This document shows, in pieces, positions 26,939 to 36,165 of a stretch of 64,000 nucleotides of DNA. Numbering within the stretch: the stretch's first letter is position 1; every line of letters begins with the position of its first letter. Position numbers and translations under genes: made by a program. Source of the DNA: Paracoccus sp. MC1862 (GTDB lineage: Bacteria > Pseudomonadota > Alphaproteobacteria > Rhodobacterales > Rhodobacteraceae); NCBI RefSeq assembly GCF_016617715.1, contig NZ_CP067225.1, forward strand, positions 2,344,501 through 2,408,500, in the 5' to 3' direction. The notes under the pieces are model-generated. The model was not told where the DNA came from. It ran no database searches and saw only the letters and a program-made list of their open reading frames with translations.

Positions 26939-28417
26939 ATGACCGCCCATTCGACCGACCTGCGGACGCTGCTGAAGGACCCCTCGCTGCTGGAAACCCG
27001 CGCCTTCGTGGCGGGCGAGTGGGTGGACGCGGACGACGGCAAGACCTTCGAGGTGAAGAACCCGGCCCGCGGCGACGTGATCGCGCAGGTGGCCGACCTG
27101 TCGCGCCCCGAAGTCGCCCGCGCCATCGAGGCCGCGCATCAGGCCATGAAGGACTGGGCCGCGCGTCCGGCCAAGGAACGCGCGCAGGTCCTGCGCCGCT
27201 GGTTCGATCTGATGATGGAGAACCAGACCGATCTGGGCACCATCCTGACCGCGGAACAGGGCAAGCCCCTGCCCGAGGCCAAGGGCGAGATCGCCTATGG
27301 CGCCAGCTTCATCGAGTGGTTCGGCGAGGAGGCCAAGCGCGTCTATGGCGAGACGATCCCCGGCCACATGGCCGACAAGCGCATCACCGTGCTGCGTCAG
27401 CCGATCGGGGTCGTGGGCTCGATCACGCCCTGGAACTTCCCCAACGCGATGATCACCCGGAAATGCGGCCCCGCGCTGGCCGTGGGCTGCGGATTCGTCG
27501 CCCGTCCTGCCGCCGAAACGCCGCTGTCGGCGCTGGCGCTGGCGGTGCTGGGGGAACGCGCCGGGCTGCCCAAGGGCATCCTGTCGGTGGTCACGTCCTC
27601 GCGGTCCTCGGACATCGGCAAGGAGTTCTGCGAGAACCCGCTGGTGCGGAAACTGACCTTCACCGGCTCGACCGAGGTCGGCCGCATCCTGCTGCGGCAG
27701 GCGGCGGACCAGGTGCTGAAATGCTCGATGGAGCTTGGTGGCAACGCGCCCTTCATCGTCTTCGACGACGCCGACCTCGATGCGGCGGTGGACGGGGCGA
27801 TGGCCTCCAAGTTCCGCAACAACGGCCAGACCTGCGTCTGTGCCAACCGCATCTACGTGCAGGCCGGCGTCTATGAGGAGTTCGCCAAGCGTCTGGCAAA
27901 GGCCGTGGACAAGCTGACCGTGGGCGACGGCCTCAAGGACGGCACCACCACCGGCCCCCTGATCAACGCCGATGCCGTGGAAAAGGTCGAGGAGCATATC
28001 GCCGACGCGCTGGACCGCGGCGCGCAGGTCGTCACCGGCGGCAAGCGCCACGACCTCGGCGGGTCGTTCTTCCAGCCGACCGTGGTGACGAACGTGCCCG
28101 CCGACGCCAAGGTATCCACCGAGGAAACCTTCGGCCCGCTCGCGCCGCTGTTCCGCTTCGAGACCGAGGACGAGGTGGTGGAAAAGGCCAACGACACGAT
28201 CTTCGGCCTTGCCGCCTATTTCTACGCCCGCGACGTGGGCCGGATCACCCGCGTGCAGGAATCGCTGGAATACGGCATCGTCGGCGTGAACACCGGCATC
28301 ATCTCGACCGAGGTCGCCCCCTTCGGCGGGGTCAAGCAGTCGGGTCTGGGCCGCGAGGGCTCGCGCCACGGGATCGAGGACTACCTTGAGATGAAATACG
28401 TCTGCCTGTCGGTCTGA
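26939..28417 (+). CDS. gabD: Succinate-semialdehyde dehydrogenase
   Basis: A 492-residue NAD(P)-dependent aldehyde dehydrogenase of the GabD subgroup, converting succinate semialdehyde to succinate in GABA breakdown. The cofactor motif FTGSTEVGR, the catalytic glutamate in MELGGNAPF and the cysteine in NNGQTCVCANR are present, with the GabD-like close PFGGVKQSGLGREGSRHGI. The double cysteine CVC is typical of redox-sensitive GabD. No transaminase gene is adjacent. Confidence 0.92.
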   Translation: MTAHSTDLRTLLKDPSLLETRAFVAGEWVDADDGKTFEVKNPARGDVIAQVADLSRPEVARAIEAAHQAMKDWAARPAKERAQVLRRWFDLMMENQTDLGTILTAEQGKPLPEAKGEIAYGASFIEWFGEEAKRVYGETIPGHMADKRITVLRQPIGVVGSITPWNFPNAMITRKCGPALAVGCGFVARPAAETPLSALALAVLGERAGLPKGILSVVTSSRSSDIGKEFCENPLVRKLTFTGSTEVGRILLRQAADQVLKCSMELGGNAPFIVFDDADLDAAVDGAMASKFRNNGQTCVCANRIYVQAGVYEEFAKRLAKAVDKLTVGDGLKDGTTTGPLINADAVEKVEEHIADALDRGAQVVTGGKRHDLGGSFFQPTVVTNVPADAKVSTEETFGPLAPLFRFETEDEVVEKANDTIFGLAAYFYARDVGRITRVQESLEYGIVGVNTGIISTEVAPFGGVKQSGLGREGSRHGIEDYLEMKYVCLSV

Positions 28418-28566
28418 CAGAGGCAAGTCCCGGCAATGACCCGCCCCTGCGGGCTACCGCCGGGGCCTTCCTCGCTGAAAGGCTTCACCGGACCCGCCCG
28501 GCGCAAGGACAGCCATGACGGCCGCTGTCCGATCCGCCTCCTGTCCGGCCGCCACCGACATAGTCA

Positions 28567-28650
28567 GGAACCGCCCGAAGAAGGCTTCGGACGGTTCCAG
28601 ATATCCTCGGGGGGAATCGCCGCAAGGCGATGGGGGGCAGACAGCCCCCC
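28567..28650. terminator. Cluster of hairpins between convergent genes
   Basis: Within the 261-base gap between gabD and the RTX protease are three stems in a row: 28567-28598 (GGAACCG.CCGAAG with loop AAGG, one mismatch), 28616-28631 (ATCGCC, loop GCAA) and 28632-28650 (GGGGGGC, loop AGACA). A TGCTGCAGCA palindrome follows. The first is a good terminator stem but lacks a T run. The rest of the gap shows no gene. Confidence 0.5.
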
Positions 28651-28678
28651 TGCTGCAGCAGGGCAGGGCGGCGGCGCG

Positions 28679-30937
28679 TCAGGCGATCAGCAGATCGTCC
28701 CGCAGCGCGTCCAGCGTCATCCCGTCGATCCGCAGCACCCCGCCTAAGATGTCCAGGCTCACCCCGCCGCCGCTTTCGCTTGTCCGCGCGTCCAGGTCCC
28801 CTGCGGAAAGTCCGGCCGTCCGCGCGCCGTCGATGCGGATCGCGTCCAGATCGTCCTGAAAGTCCAGAACCCGCCCGGTCTGCCCGGCGGTGAAGACAAA
28901 GACATCGGCGCCGCCGCCGCCGGACATCTCGTCCCTGCCGCCGCCGCCGATCAGCAGGTTGCGGGCGCCGTTGCCGATCAGGACATTGTCCGCGGCATTG
29001 CCGGTCACCTGCACCGCAAGATCGCCCTCGACCACCACCTTCTCGACATGGGCGCCCAGAACGATGTCGTGGCGGGTGATGACGGTGTCGAAGCCGCCGC
29101 CCGCCGCCTCGACAATGGTGTCGAAGCGGTCGCGCAGATACAGGTCGTCGCCGTCGCCCCCGACCAGCCGGTCCGCGCCCGCGTTCCCGTCCAGCGTGTC
29201 GTCGCCCGCCATCCCGAACAGGGTGTCGTTGCCCGCGGCCCCCGACAGGTAGTTCGCCTGGCTGTTGCCCGCCACCGTGTTCGCCCCGGCATTGCCGGTC
29301 CCGTATTTCGCGAAGGACTGGATCAGCAGCAGCGCCTCGAGATGCTCGGCCAGCGTGAAGTTGACGGTGGCGCGCACGCGGTCGATGCCGCCATCCGCCG
29401 CCTCGACCAGCCGGTCCAGCGCATCGGCGATGTAAAGGTCGTCGCCGGTCCCGCCCGCCAGCAGGTCGGCGCCTGCGCCGCCTTCCAGCGTGTCGTTGCC
29501 CTGATGGCCGTGGATCGTGTCCATGCCGGCCCCGCCGATCAACCAGTTCGCCGCCGCGTTGCCCCGGATCAGGTCGTTGCCGCTGCCCGCGACCAGGTTC
29601 TCGATCACCGTGCCTTGGGCGATCGAGAGGTTGCCGGTCAGCCCGTAGACGCTGGAAACCGCCCCGCCCCGCAGGTCGATGCTCTGCGCCGTCCGGTCGG
29701 ACCCGAGCCGCAGCCAGTCGGTGCCGCCCTGGTCGAAGATCGTCATGGTCACGGCCGCGCCCGCCACCATCAGCCCGTTCGCCACCCCGAGGGCGCCCGC
29801 GACCGTGCCGCCCTCGCCCCAGACAGAGTTGCCGTCGTTGAGGCCGCGCGGCGTGCCATACAGGTCATGCACCGCGATGATGTCGGCCCTCATCGGGGTC
29901 ACGGCATAGGCGTAGCTGGCGTCGATCACCGTGTTGTCGGCCTGACTGAAATAGGACATGAGCGAGGCCTGCCAACTGTCGTTGGCATAAGCGTTGTCGG
30001 TGCCGAAACTGGCGCTGCCGTTATAAGGGCCGGCATGGCCCAGGCCCAACGCATGGCCGATCTCGTGCAGGCAGGTCTGGTAGAAATAGCTGTCGAAGCC
30101 GGCCTCTGGCCCCTCGGCCCAGTCCGCCGGGATGTTGATCAGCGCCGAGACGACAACCGCATCGCCCGCCGTCGGCATGGAATAGGCCCCGCCGGGGTCG
30201 TCGTTGACAAAGCGGATGCTGGCCGCTTCGCCCGCGCGCGAGGCGGTGTCGAAGCGCAGTCCCGTCACCTCGGACCAGGCGTTCAGCGCCATCCGCGCCA
30301 TCCGCTGCTCGGCCGCGCCCAGGTCCGAGATGTCGCAGCTCAGGACCGAGCCCTGCCGCGCGTCATGGGCATGGCGGAAATAGCCGTGATCCGCCCAGAA
30401 GCCGTCGGTCAGGTAGCGTGCAATCTCGGTCATCGTCAGCACGTCCGATCCGGGGCCGGGTCCCGGCCGGGCGGGCCCATGGCTGATCCGGTAGCTGCCG
30501 GCATGGGCGGAAAACCCGCTGGCCACGAGGTAATGGATGCCGCTGGAGGTCGCGGTATAGGTGAACTCGGAACGTTCCAGCGCGCCCGCGTCGTCGCTGT
30601 AGGCAAGGCTCGCGCCCTCTGCATCGACCAGCTCAAGCACGGTGTCGGCCAGCGAGATACCGTCCATGCGGAACGTCCGGCTCTGTCCCGCCGTCAGGGT
30701 GACGGCGATCCAGTCGGTGTCGCCGGCCGTCCCGATGCTGCCCTGGAAGACATCGCCCTCGGGCAGGAAATAGCGGGTGCCACTGTCCGACCGCGCGTCC
30801 TCATCCTCGCGGATCGTGGCGTGAGAGGGCGCATGATCAAGGGCGGGCGGCGGCAAATTCCCCCGGAACGACGCTGCGGCCACGGCATGATCTCCGGCTG
30901 GACAAGGCGATGCCGCAGGGGCGGCACCTTGGTCCAT
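28679..30937 (-). CDS. Serralysin-family metalloprotease with RTX repeats
   Basis: A 752-residue extracellular zinc protease of peptidase family M10. The zinc site HEIGHALGLGH is at 291-301 and the Met-turn SLMSYFS has M327. Before the catalytic domain lies a PPC-type beta domain (about 60-150: DVFQGSIGTAGDTDWIAV). Residues about 450-700 hold calcium-binding nonapeptides of GGxGxDxLx type (GNDTLEGGAGADLLAGG) and the C-terminus ends DDLLIA, as for type I secretion. There is no classic signal peptide and no type I secretion genes nearby. The second of two adjacent ATGs is used for better spacing from AGGA. Confidence 0.9.
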   Translation of the reverse strand: MDQGAAPAASPCPAGDHAVAAASFRGNLPPPALDHAPSHATIREDEDARSDSGTRYFLPEGDVFQGSIGTAGDTDWIAVTLTAGQSRTFRMDGISLADTVLELVDAEGASLAYSDDAGALERSEFTYTATSSGIHYLVASGFSAHAGSYRISHGPARPGPGPGSDVLTMTEIARYLTDGFWADHGYFRHAHDARQGSVLSCDISDLGAAEQRMARMALNAWSEVTGLRFDTASRAGEAASIRFVNDDPGGAYSMPTAGDAVVVSALINIPADWAEGPEAGFDSYFYQTCLHEIGHALGLGHAGPYNGSASFGTDNAYANDSWQASLMSYFSQADNTVIDASYAYAVTPMRADIIAVHDLYGTPRGLNDGNSVWGEGGTVAGALGVANGLMVAGAAVTMTIFDQGGTDWLRLGSDRTAQSIDLRGGAVSSVYGLTGNLSIAQGTVIENLVAGSGNDLIRGNAAANWLIGGAGMDTIHGHQGNDTLEGGAGADLLAGGTGDDLYIADALDRLVEAADGGIDRVRATVNFTLAEHLEALLLIQSFAKYGTGNAGANTVAGNSQANYLSGAAGNDTLFGMAGDDTLDGNAGADRLVGGDGDDLYLRDRFDTIVEAAGGGFDTVITRHDIVLGAHVEKVVVEGDLAVQVTGNAADNVLIGNGARNLLIGGGGRDEMSGGGGADVFVFTAGQTGRVLDFQDDLDAIRIDGARTAGLSAGDLDARTSESGGGVSLDILGGVLRIDGMTLDALRDDLLIA

Positions 30938-30988
30938 CATATCCTGATGGGCAAGCCCGGCAAGCAGGTCGCAACCCCCGCGGGTGCG

Positions 30989-32149
30989 TCACAGCATCTC
31001 GACCGCCAGCGCCGTGCCTTCGCCGCCGCCGATGCAGATGGCGGCGATGCCGCGCATCTTGCCCTGCTGACGCAGGGCGTTGATCAGCGTGACGACGATC
31101 CGCGCGCCCGAGGCGCCGATGGGATGGCCCAGCGCGCAGGCGCCGCCGTTGACGTTCACGCGGTCGGGCGACAGGCCCATCTTCTGCATGAAGGCCATGG
31201 GAACCACGGCGAAGGCCTCGTTCACCTCCCACAGATCGACGTCGTCCTTGGACCAGCCGAGCTTCGCCAGCAGCTTTTCCGCAGCCGGCACGGGCGCGGT
31301 CGGGAACTCGGCCGGGGCCTGCGCGTGGCCGGCATGGCCCACGATCCGGGCGATGGCCCCCTTGGGATCGTCCGACAGCACCAGCGCCGCCGCCCCGTCC
31401 GAGATCGAGGACGAATTCGCCGCCGTCACCGTCCCGTCCTTGCGGAAGGCGGGCTTCAGCGTCGGGATCTTGTCGGGCCGCGCGTTGCCGGGCTGCTCGT
31501 CGGTGTCCACCACGGTCTCTCCGCCGCGGGTCGCGAGTGTCACCGCCACCACTTCGTCGGCAAAGCGGCCCTCCCTGATCGCCGACTGGGCGCGGGTCAG
31601 GGAACGCAGCGCGTAGTCGTCCTGCGCCTGCCGGGTGAACTGGAATTCCTCGGCGCAATCCTCGGCAAAGGTGCCCATCAGGCGGCCCTTGTCATAGGCG
31701 TCCTCCAGCCCGTCGAGGAACATGGAATCCATCACCTGCCCATGCCCCAGCCGCGCGCCGCCGCGCATCTTGGGCAGCAGGTAGGGCGCGTTGGTCATGC
31801 TCTCCATGCCCCCCGCGACGATGGTCCGCGCCGAACCCGCGCGGATGGAATCCGTGGCCTGCATCACCGCTTGCATCCCCGATCCGCACATCTTGTTCAG
31901 CGTGACCGCAGGCACCGACTGCGGCAGCCCCGCACCCAGAGCCGCCTGCCGGGCCGGGGCCTGCCCCTGCCCCGCGGGCAGGACGCAACCCATCAGCACC
32001 TCGTCCACCCGGCGGCCCTCCACGCCCGCGCGCGACAGCGCCCCGGCGATGGCGGCGGCGCCCAGTTCGGGGGCGGTCAGGGGCGACAGGACGCCCTGCA
32101 TCCCCCCCATGGGGGTGCGGACGGCGGCATGGACATAAACCTCGGTCAT
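30989..32149 (-). CDS. Acetyl-CoA acetyltransferase (thiolase)
   Basis: A 386-residue biosynthetic/degradative thiolase joining or splitting acetoacetyl-CoA. The nucleophile is C88 (NKMCGSGMQA); NEAFAVVP, ALGHPIGASGARI and the second cysteine in CIGGGEG complete the active site. Length is standard. It stands alone with no phaB or beta-oxidation partners, so its pathway (polyhydroxybutyrate, ketone bodies, isoleucine or fat breakdown) cannot be set; it could be phaA or atoB. Confidence 0.92.
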   Translation of the reverse strand: MTEVYVHAAVRTPMGGMQGVLSPLTAPELGAAAIAGALSRAGVEGRRVDEVLMGCVLPAGQGQAPARQAALGAGLPQSVPAVTLNKMCGSGMQAVMQATDSIRAGSARTIVAGGMESMTNAPYLLPKMRGGARLGHGQVMDSMFLDGLEDAYDKGRLMGTFAEDCAEEFQFTRQAQDDYALRSLTRAQSAIREGRFADEVVAVTLATRGGETVVDTDEQPGNARPDKIPTLKPAFRKDGTVTAANSSSISDGAAALVLSDDPKGAIARIVGHAGHAQAPAEFPTAPVPAAEKLLAKLGWSKDDVDLWEVNEAFAVVPMAFMQKMGLSPDRVNVNGGACALGHPIGASGARIVVTLINALRQQGKMRGIAAICIGGGEGTALAVEML

Positions 32150-32230
32150 CTGGTTCTCGCGTGCTTACGGGTTGGTAAGGAATCCGCGCTAACCATGGTC
32201 GCAACGAAGGATTCGCTGCAAGGGGCCGGG

Positions 32231-32578
32231 ATGAACATCACGATCGAGGAGATCGAGGGCGGCGTGCGCGCCCGCGTCGGGGAAACGCGGCTGGACGCGG
32301 CCATTTCGATCCGCTTCAAGGACCGTCTGCGGGAAATCATGTCGCGCCACGGACCATGCCTGTTGCTGGACCTGTCGATGGTGACATTCATGGACAGTTC
32401 CGGCCTTGGGGCGATCCTCGCGATCCGCCGGGCGCTGCCGCCGGGCCACCGGATCGAGCTTGCCGGCCTGACCCCAAACGTGGACCGGGTGTTCCGGCTG
32501 ACGCGGATGGACCTGGTCTTCACCATCCACGGCGGCGCGACCGATGCCGTGGCGCAGGCCGAAGGAACCCCGTCATGA
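32231..32578 (+). CDS. STAS-domain anti-sigma factor antagonist
   Basis: A 115-residue STAS protein like SpoIIAA/RsbV. The phosphorylation loop reads MVTFMDSSGLGAI, with S57 the expected phospho-site. Such proteins free a sigma factor or output enzyme by binding a serine kinase when unphosphorylated. ATG 32231 is preceded by AAGGGG. The stop overlaps the kinase-like gene that follows (ATGA), a classic partner-switching pair. Confidence 0.9.
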   Translation: MNITIEEIEGGVRARVGETRLDAAISIRFKDRLREIMSRHGPCLLLDLSMVTFMDSSGLGAILAIRRALPPGHRIELAGLTPNVDRVFRLTRMDLVFTIHGGATDAVAQAEGTPS

Positions 32579-33102
32579 GCCGGGTCGAAGCCGCCGCGCC
32601 GATGTTCCACCGCATCCTCGACGCAAACCCCGCGGCGGTGCAGCGGGCGCTGATCGATGCGCGCGACAGGTTCGCGGGCGCGGTCCCGGAAGACGCGCTG
32701 GCGCGGATGGAGCTGGTGATGGCCGAGATCCTCAACAACATCGCCCAGCACGGGACCGGGACGGGGAAAGAGCCGGCGGCGGACAGGCCGCGCCACCCGC
32801 CGGTCACGATCCATGTCACCGTCACCGGCCACGCGGGCGGGCTGGCCTGCGCGATCAGCGACAACGGCCCGCCGCTGCCATCAAGCTGCTTGGCGGGGCC
32901 GGAACAGCCGCCCTCGCCCCAGCTTGCGGCGCTGCGTTCGGGCGGGTTCGGTTGGGTCATCATCCGCGACCTCACCCGCTCGCTGTTCTACTTCCGCGAA
33001 CGCAGCCGCAACGTGCTGTGCTTCAACATCCCCCGGCGCGAGGATGACATCCCCCTGCAGGGCGGCGATCCACCGGTCGTGCGGGCGGCCGGCGCGGCCT
33101 GA
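32575..33102 (+). CDS. GHKL ATPase, anti-sigma kinase-like (RsbW/SpoIIAB type)
   Basis: A 175-residue HATPase_c protein. The N-box is MELVMAEILNNIAQHG, the G1 box is CAISDNGPPLP and a G2-like segment is SGGFGWVIIRDLT. It pairs with the STAS gene it overlaps and probably phosphorylates that protein. No PP2C phosphatase or sigma factor gene is close, so the signal input and output are missing from this locus. Function is inferred from the family. Confidence 0.88.
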   Translation: MSRVEAAAPMFHRILDANPAAVQRALIDARDRFAGAVPEDALARMELVMAEILNNIAQHGTGTGKEPAADRPRHPPVTIHVTVTGHAGGLACAISDNGPPLPSSCLAGPEQPPSPQLAALRSGGFGWVIIRDLTRSLFYFRERSRNVLCFNIPRREDDIPLQGGDPPVVRAAGAA

Positions 33103-33108
33103 CGCGGC

Positions 33109-34980
33109 TCAGTCCCCGGAGTGGAAATGGTCGTGGATGGCCTTTGCCATCGCCGCCGAGATGCCCGGCGCGGCCTGCAGGTCGTCAAGCCCCGCCCGCG
33201 CCACCGCCTTGGCGCTGCCGAAATGCGCCAGCAGCGCGCGCTTGCGGGACGCGCCCACGCCTGCGATCTCGTCCAGGGGGTTCGCCATCACCTGCTTCGT
33301 CCGCCGCGCCCGGTGGGTGCCGATGGCCCAGCGATGCGCCTCGTCGCGCAGGCGCTGGGTGAAATACAGCACCGGATCGTTCATCGGCAGCGCCTTTGGC
33401 CGATGGCCGGGACGGTGGAACTCCTCCTTGCCGTGGTCGCGGTCCTCGCCCTTTGCCACGCCGATCATGGGGATATCCTCGACCCCCATCTCGGCCATGA
33501 TCCCGGCGACGGCAGAGACCTGCCCCGCGCCGCCGTCGATCAGCAGCAGGTCGGGCCAGGCTTCGCTCTGGCGGTCGGGGTCTTCCTTCAACAACCGGGA
33601 AAAGCGGCGCGTCAGCACCTCGCGCATCATGCCGAAGTCGTCGCCCGGCGTGATCTCGGTGCCCTTGATGTTGAACTTGCGGTACTGGCTTTTCATCCAG
33701 CCCTCGGGACCCGCGACGATCATACCGCCGACCGGGGCCGCGCCCTGGATGTGGCTGTTGTCGTAAACCTCGATCCGGCGCGGGACCACGGGCAGGTCGA
33801 AGGCCTCGGCCAGCCCCTCCAGCAGCCGCCGTTGCGTGGCGCTTTCGGCCAGGCGGCGCGCAAGGCTTTCCCGCGCGTTCCGCAGAGCGTTCGCGACCAG
33901 CGCCGCCTTTTCGCCCCGCTGCGGCACGCCCACCGCCACGCGGCGGCCCGCGCGGTCCGACAGCAGCCGCGCCACCAGATCCTGGTCCTCGGTCCCATGG
34001 CTCAGCAGGATCAGCCGCGGCGACACCTTGTCGTCGTAGAACTGGGCGAGGAAGGCCTGCATGATCTCCTCGGCCGACTCCGACCCGCCGGTGCGGGGAT
34101 AGAAGTCGCGGTTCCCCCAGCTCTGGTTGCCGCGGATGAAGAAGACCTGCACGCAGGCCTGCCCCGCCTCCATGTGCAGCGCCACGACATCGGCCTCGGC
34201 CACGCCCTTGGGGTTGATCGCCTGCACCGACTGCACGGCGGTCAGCGCCTTGATCCGGTCCCGCAGGGCGGCGGCGCGTTCATATTCCATCGCTTCCGCC
34301 GCCTCGGCCATGTCCTCGGCCAGCCGCGCCTGCACCGAGGTGGAGCGCCCCTGCAGGAAGCGTTCCGCATCCGCGACCAGCTCGGCATAGGCCCCTTCGT
34401 CGATGCGGTCGACGCAGGGGGCGCTGCAGCGCTTGATCTGGTGCAGCAGGCAGGGCCGCGTGCGCGCGGAAAAGGTCGCGTCCGTGCAGGAGCGCAGCAG
34501 GAACACCCGCTGCAATTGGTTCAGCGTCCGGTTCACCGCCCCCGCGCTGGCGAAGGGTCCGTAATAGTCGCCCTTTTCCGACTTCGCGCCCCGGTGCTTC
34601 TTGATCTGCGGGAAGGGATGCGCTTTTGCCACGAGGATATTCGGGAAGGACTTGTCGTCCCGCAAAAGCACGTTGTAGCGCGGCTTCAGCTGCTTGATGA
34701 GGTTCTGTTCCAGCAGCAGCGCTTCGGTTTCCGTGCGCGTGGTCAGGAACATCATGGAGGCCGTCTCGCGGATCATCCGCGCGATGCGCCCCGAATGGCC
34801 CGAGGGACGGGCATAGTTTGACACCCGCGCCTTCAGGTTGCGCGCCTTGCCGACGTAAAGCACTGCGCCTTGGGCATCGAGCATGCGGTAGACGCCGGGG
34901 CTGGAGTCCAGCCTGCGGCAGTAATCGGCGATCAGCCGGTGGCCGGTCAGCGCGTCAGGGGTGGGGGCAGAGTCGTCCAT
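33109..34980 (-). CDS. uvrC: Excinuclease ABC subunit C
   Basis: The dual-incision nuclease of nucleotide excision repair, 623 residues. It has the GIY-YIG domain near 25-105 ([20 protein letters not shown]), a cysteine-containing middle ([11 protein letters not shown]), a UVR helix pair ([19 protein letters not shown]), the RNase H-like nuclease ([10 protein letters not shown], then [10 protein letters not shown]) and a C-terminal helix-hairpin-helix region ([20 protein letters not shown]). It converges with the kinase-like gene, six bases apart. Confidence 0.97.
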   Translation of the reverse strand: MDDSAPTPDALTGHRLIADYCRRLDSSPGVYRMLDAQGAVLYVGKARNLKARVSNYARPSGHSGRIARMIRETASMMFLTTRTETEALLLEQNLIKQLKPRYNVLLRDDKSFPNILVAKAHPFPQIKKHRGAKSEKGDYYGPFASAGAVNRTLNQLQRVFLLRSCTDATFSARTRPCLLHQIKRCSAPCVDRIDEGAYAELVADAERFLQGRSTSVQARLAEDMAEAAEAMEYERAAALRDRIKALTAVQSVQAINPKGVAEADVVALHMEAGQACVQVFFIRGNQSWGNRDFYPRTGGSESAEEIMQAFLAQFYDDKVSPRLILLSHGTEDQDLVARLLSDRAGRRVAVGVPQRGEKAALVANALRNARESLARRLAESATQRRLLEGLAEAFDLPVVPRRIEVYDNSHIQGAAPVGGMIVAGPEGWMKSQYRKFNIKGTEITPGDDFGMMREVLTRRFSRLLKEDPDRQSEAWPDLLLIDGGAGQVSAVAGIMAEMGVEDIPMIGVAKGEDRDHGKEEFHRPGHRPKALPMNDPVLYFTQRLRDEAHRWAIGTHRARRTKQVMANPLDEIAGVGASRKRALLAHFGSAKAVARAGLDDLQAAPGISAAMAKAIHDHFHSGD

Positions 34981-35280
34981 GTGGCCTAGAAAGTGATTCC
35001 GCTCTCAGCCCGCAAGTGCGGGGTGGATGCAACCGGATTTGAGTCCACCGATTTTGTGGATAAGTTTGTGGAACGCCTGCGGAGCAACATCGCCCCGATC
35101 AGGATTCACTGGGCTTTCCTTGCTTTGCCCAAAAAACAGGCACATAATCAGTCTATTGTTTTTGCTTGGAATTTTTGATCCACGCTGCAAGTCGATGTTT
35201 TCCTATGAAGAATCATGAACCTTGCATGACGGCCCGCGCCGGCGTGGACAAACTGCCGCGGCGTCAACGTCGCGCGGGAA
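34981..35280. other. AT-rich gap upstream of uvrC
   Basis: These 300 bases separate the uvrC start from the end of the SDR gene; both genes lie on the minus strand, so the gap should hold the uvrC promoter. Base composition is clearly lower in GC than the flanks, especially 35130-35220. One 61-codon frame (34993-35178) has no gene-like features. I see no convincing promoter boxes or RNA structure. Confidence 0.5.
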
Positions 35281-36060
35281 TCAGCCGCCGATGATGTCGG
35301 GGGTCCGCCAGCCCAGATGCTGCCCGCCATCCACGCAGATCAACTGCCCCGTCACCGCCCTAGCGTCGAGCAGATACAGAAGCGCCCGCACGATATCCCC
35401 GGCATCCGCGCCCCGCTGCAGGATGGTGCCGGCACGCTGGCGGGCAAAGTGGTCCTCGCTTTGCCGCGCCCCCTGCATGGTGGGGCCGGGGCCGATGGCA
35501 TTGACGCGAACATGCGGCGCCAGCGCCTGCGCCGAGGTGCGGGTCAGCGCCCACAGCCCCGCCTTGGCCAGCGAATAGGTCATGAAGGCCGGCGTCGGCT
35601 TCAGCACCCGCTGATCGATCATATTGACGATCAACCCATGCGCGACCGGCTCGCCCTCTTGTTCCGGCGCGGGCGGCAGTTGCGCGGCGAAGGCCTGGGT
35701 CAGCACGAAGGGCGCCCGCAGGTTCGAGCCGATATGACGGTCCCAGCTTTCGCGGGTCGCGGTCGCCAGCGTGTCATATTCGAAGACCGAGGCGTTGTTG
35801 ACCAGCACCGTGAGCGGTCCCATCGCCTGCGTCACCGCAGGGACAAGGCTCTGCGTGGCATCCTCGTCCAGCAGATCGGCGTGGAAGGCCTGCGCGCGGA
35901 CGCCGAAGGCGCGGGTCTCGGCGGCGGTGGCCTCGGCCTCTTCGGCCGAGCCGTTGTAGTGGATGGCGACGTCCTGGCCGCGTTCCGCCAGCGCCAGGGC
36001 CATGGCGCGGCCCAGCCGCTTTGCGGCGCCGGTGACCAGCGCCACGCCCTCAGCGGCCAA
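35281..36060 (-). CDS. SDR oxidoreductase, pteridine-reductase (FolM/PTR1) like
   Basis: A 259-residue NAD(P)H-dependent short-chain dehydrogenase. The cofactor motif is VTGAAKRLGRA, followed by VLVNNASVF and the catalytic pair YSLAKAG; GPGPTMQGARQ is typical of the pteridine/dihydrofolate reductase-like branch. It may reduce dihydromonapterin or dihydrofolate, but this is inference. The first codon is TTG 36060, inside the end of the small membrane-protein gene; GTG 36048 is an alternative. Translation is probably coupled to the upstream genes. Confidence 0.82.
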   Translation of the reverse strand: MAAEGVALVTGAAKRLGRAMALALAERGQDVAIHYNGSAEEAEATAAETRAFGVRAQAFHADLLDEDATQSLVPAVTQAMGPLTVLVNNASVFEYDTLATATRESWDRHIGSNLRAPFVLTQAFAAQLPPAPEQEGEPVAHGLIVNMIDQRVLKPTPAFMTYSLAKAGLWALTRTSAQALAPHVRVNAIGPGPTMQGARQSEDHFARQRAGTILQRGADAGDIVRALLYLLDARAVTGQLICVDGGQHLGWRTPDIIGG

Positions 36061-36163
36061 GGGGCAGGCCCAGAAGGCGGGCGATCAGGCGGCGGAAGCC
36101 GGGGCCGAAGGCCAGCGCCATCGCCACCATGATCAGCAGGAACAGGATCACCACCTTCAGCAT
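36050..36163 (-). CDS. 37-residue membrane protein in the sppA operon
   Basis: A short gene not previously obvious because of its size. It starts MLKVVILFLLIMVAMALAFG and continues with a basic amphipathic tail (FRRLIARLLGLPLGR). One transmembrane helix, basic C-terminus inside. It begins two bases after the sppA stop codon and its last bases overlap the SDR gene, a layout suggesting a real co-translated gene. Role unknown; an SppA partner is a guess. Confidence 0.7.
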   Translation of the reverse strand: MLKVVILFLLIMVAMALAFGPGFRRLIARLLGLPLGR

Positions 36164-36165
36164 TC

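Noticed and set aside
29048..32578. Very long plus-strand frame opposite the RTX protease and thiolase
   Set aside because: It is the complement of well-supported genes in GC-rich DNA. Only the last 348 bases are a real gene (the STAS protein).
35071..35085. LexA-type box GAAC-N7-GAGC upstream of uvrC
   Set aside because: It has one mismatch from the alphaproteobacterial GAACN7GAAC pattern, and uvrC is not usually in the SOS regulon.
34993..35178. 61-codon plus-strand frame in the AT-rich gap
   Set aside because: Low-GC codons, no ribosome site and no features such as a membrane helix or domain.
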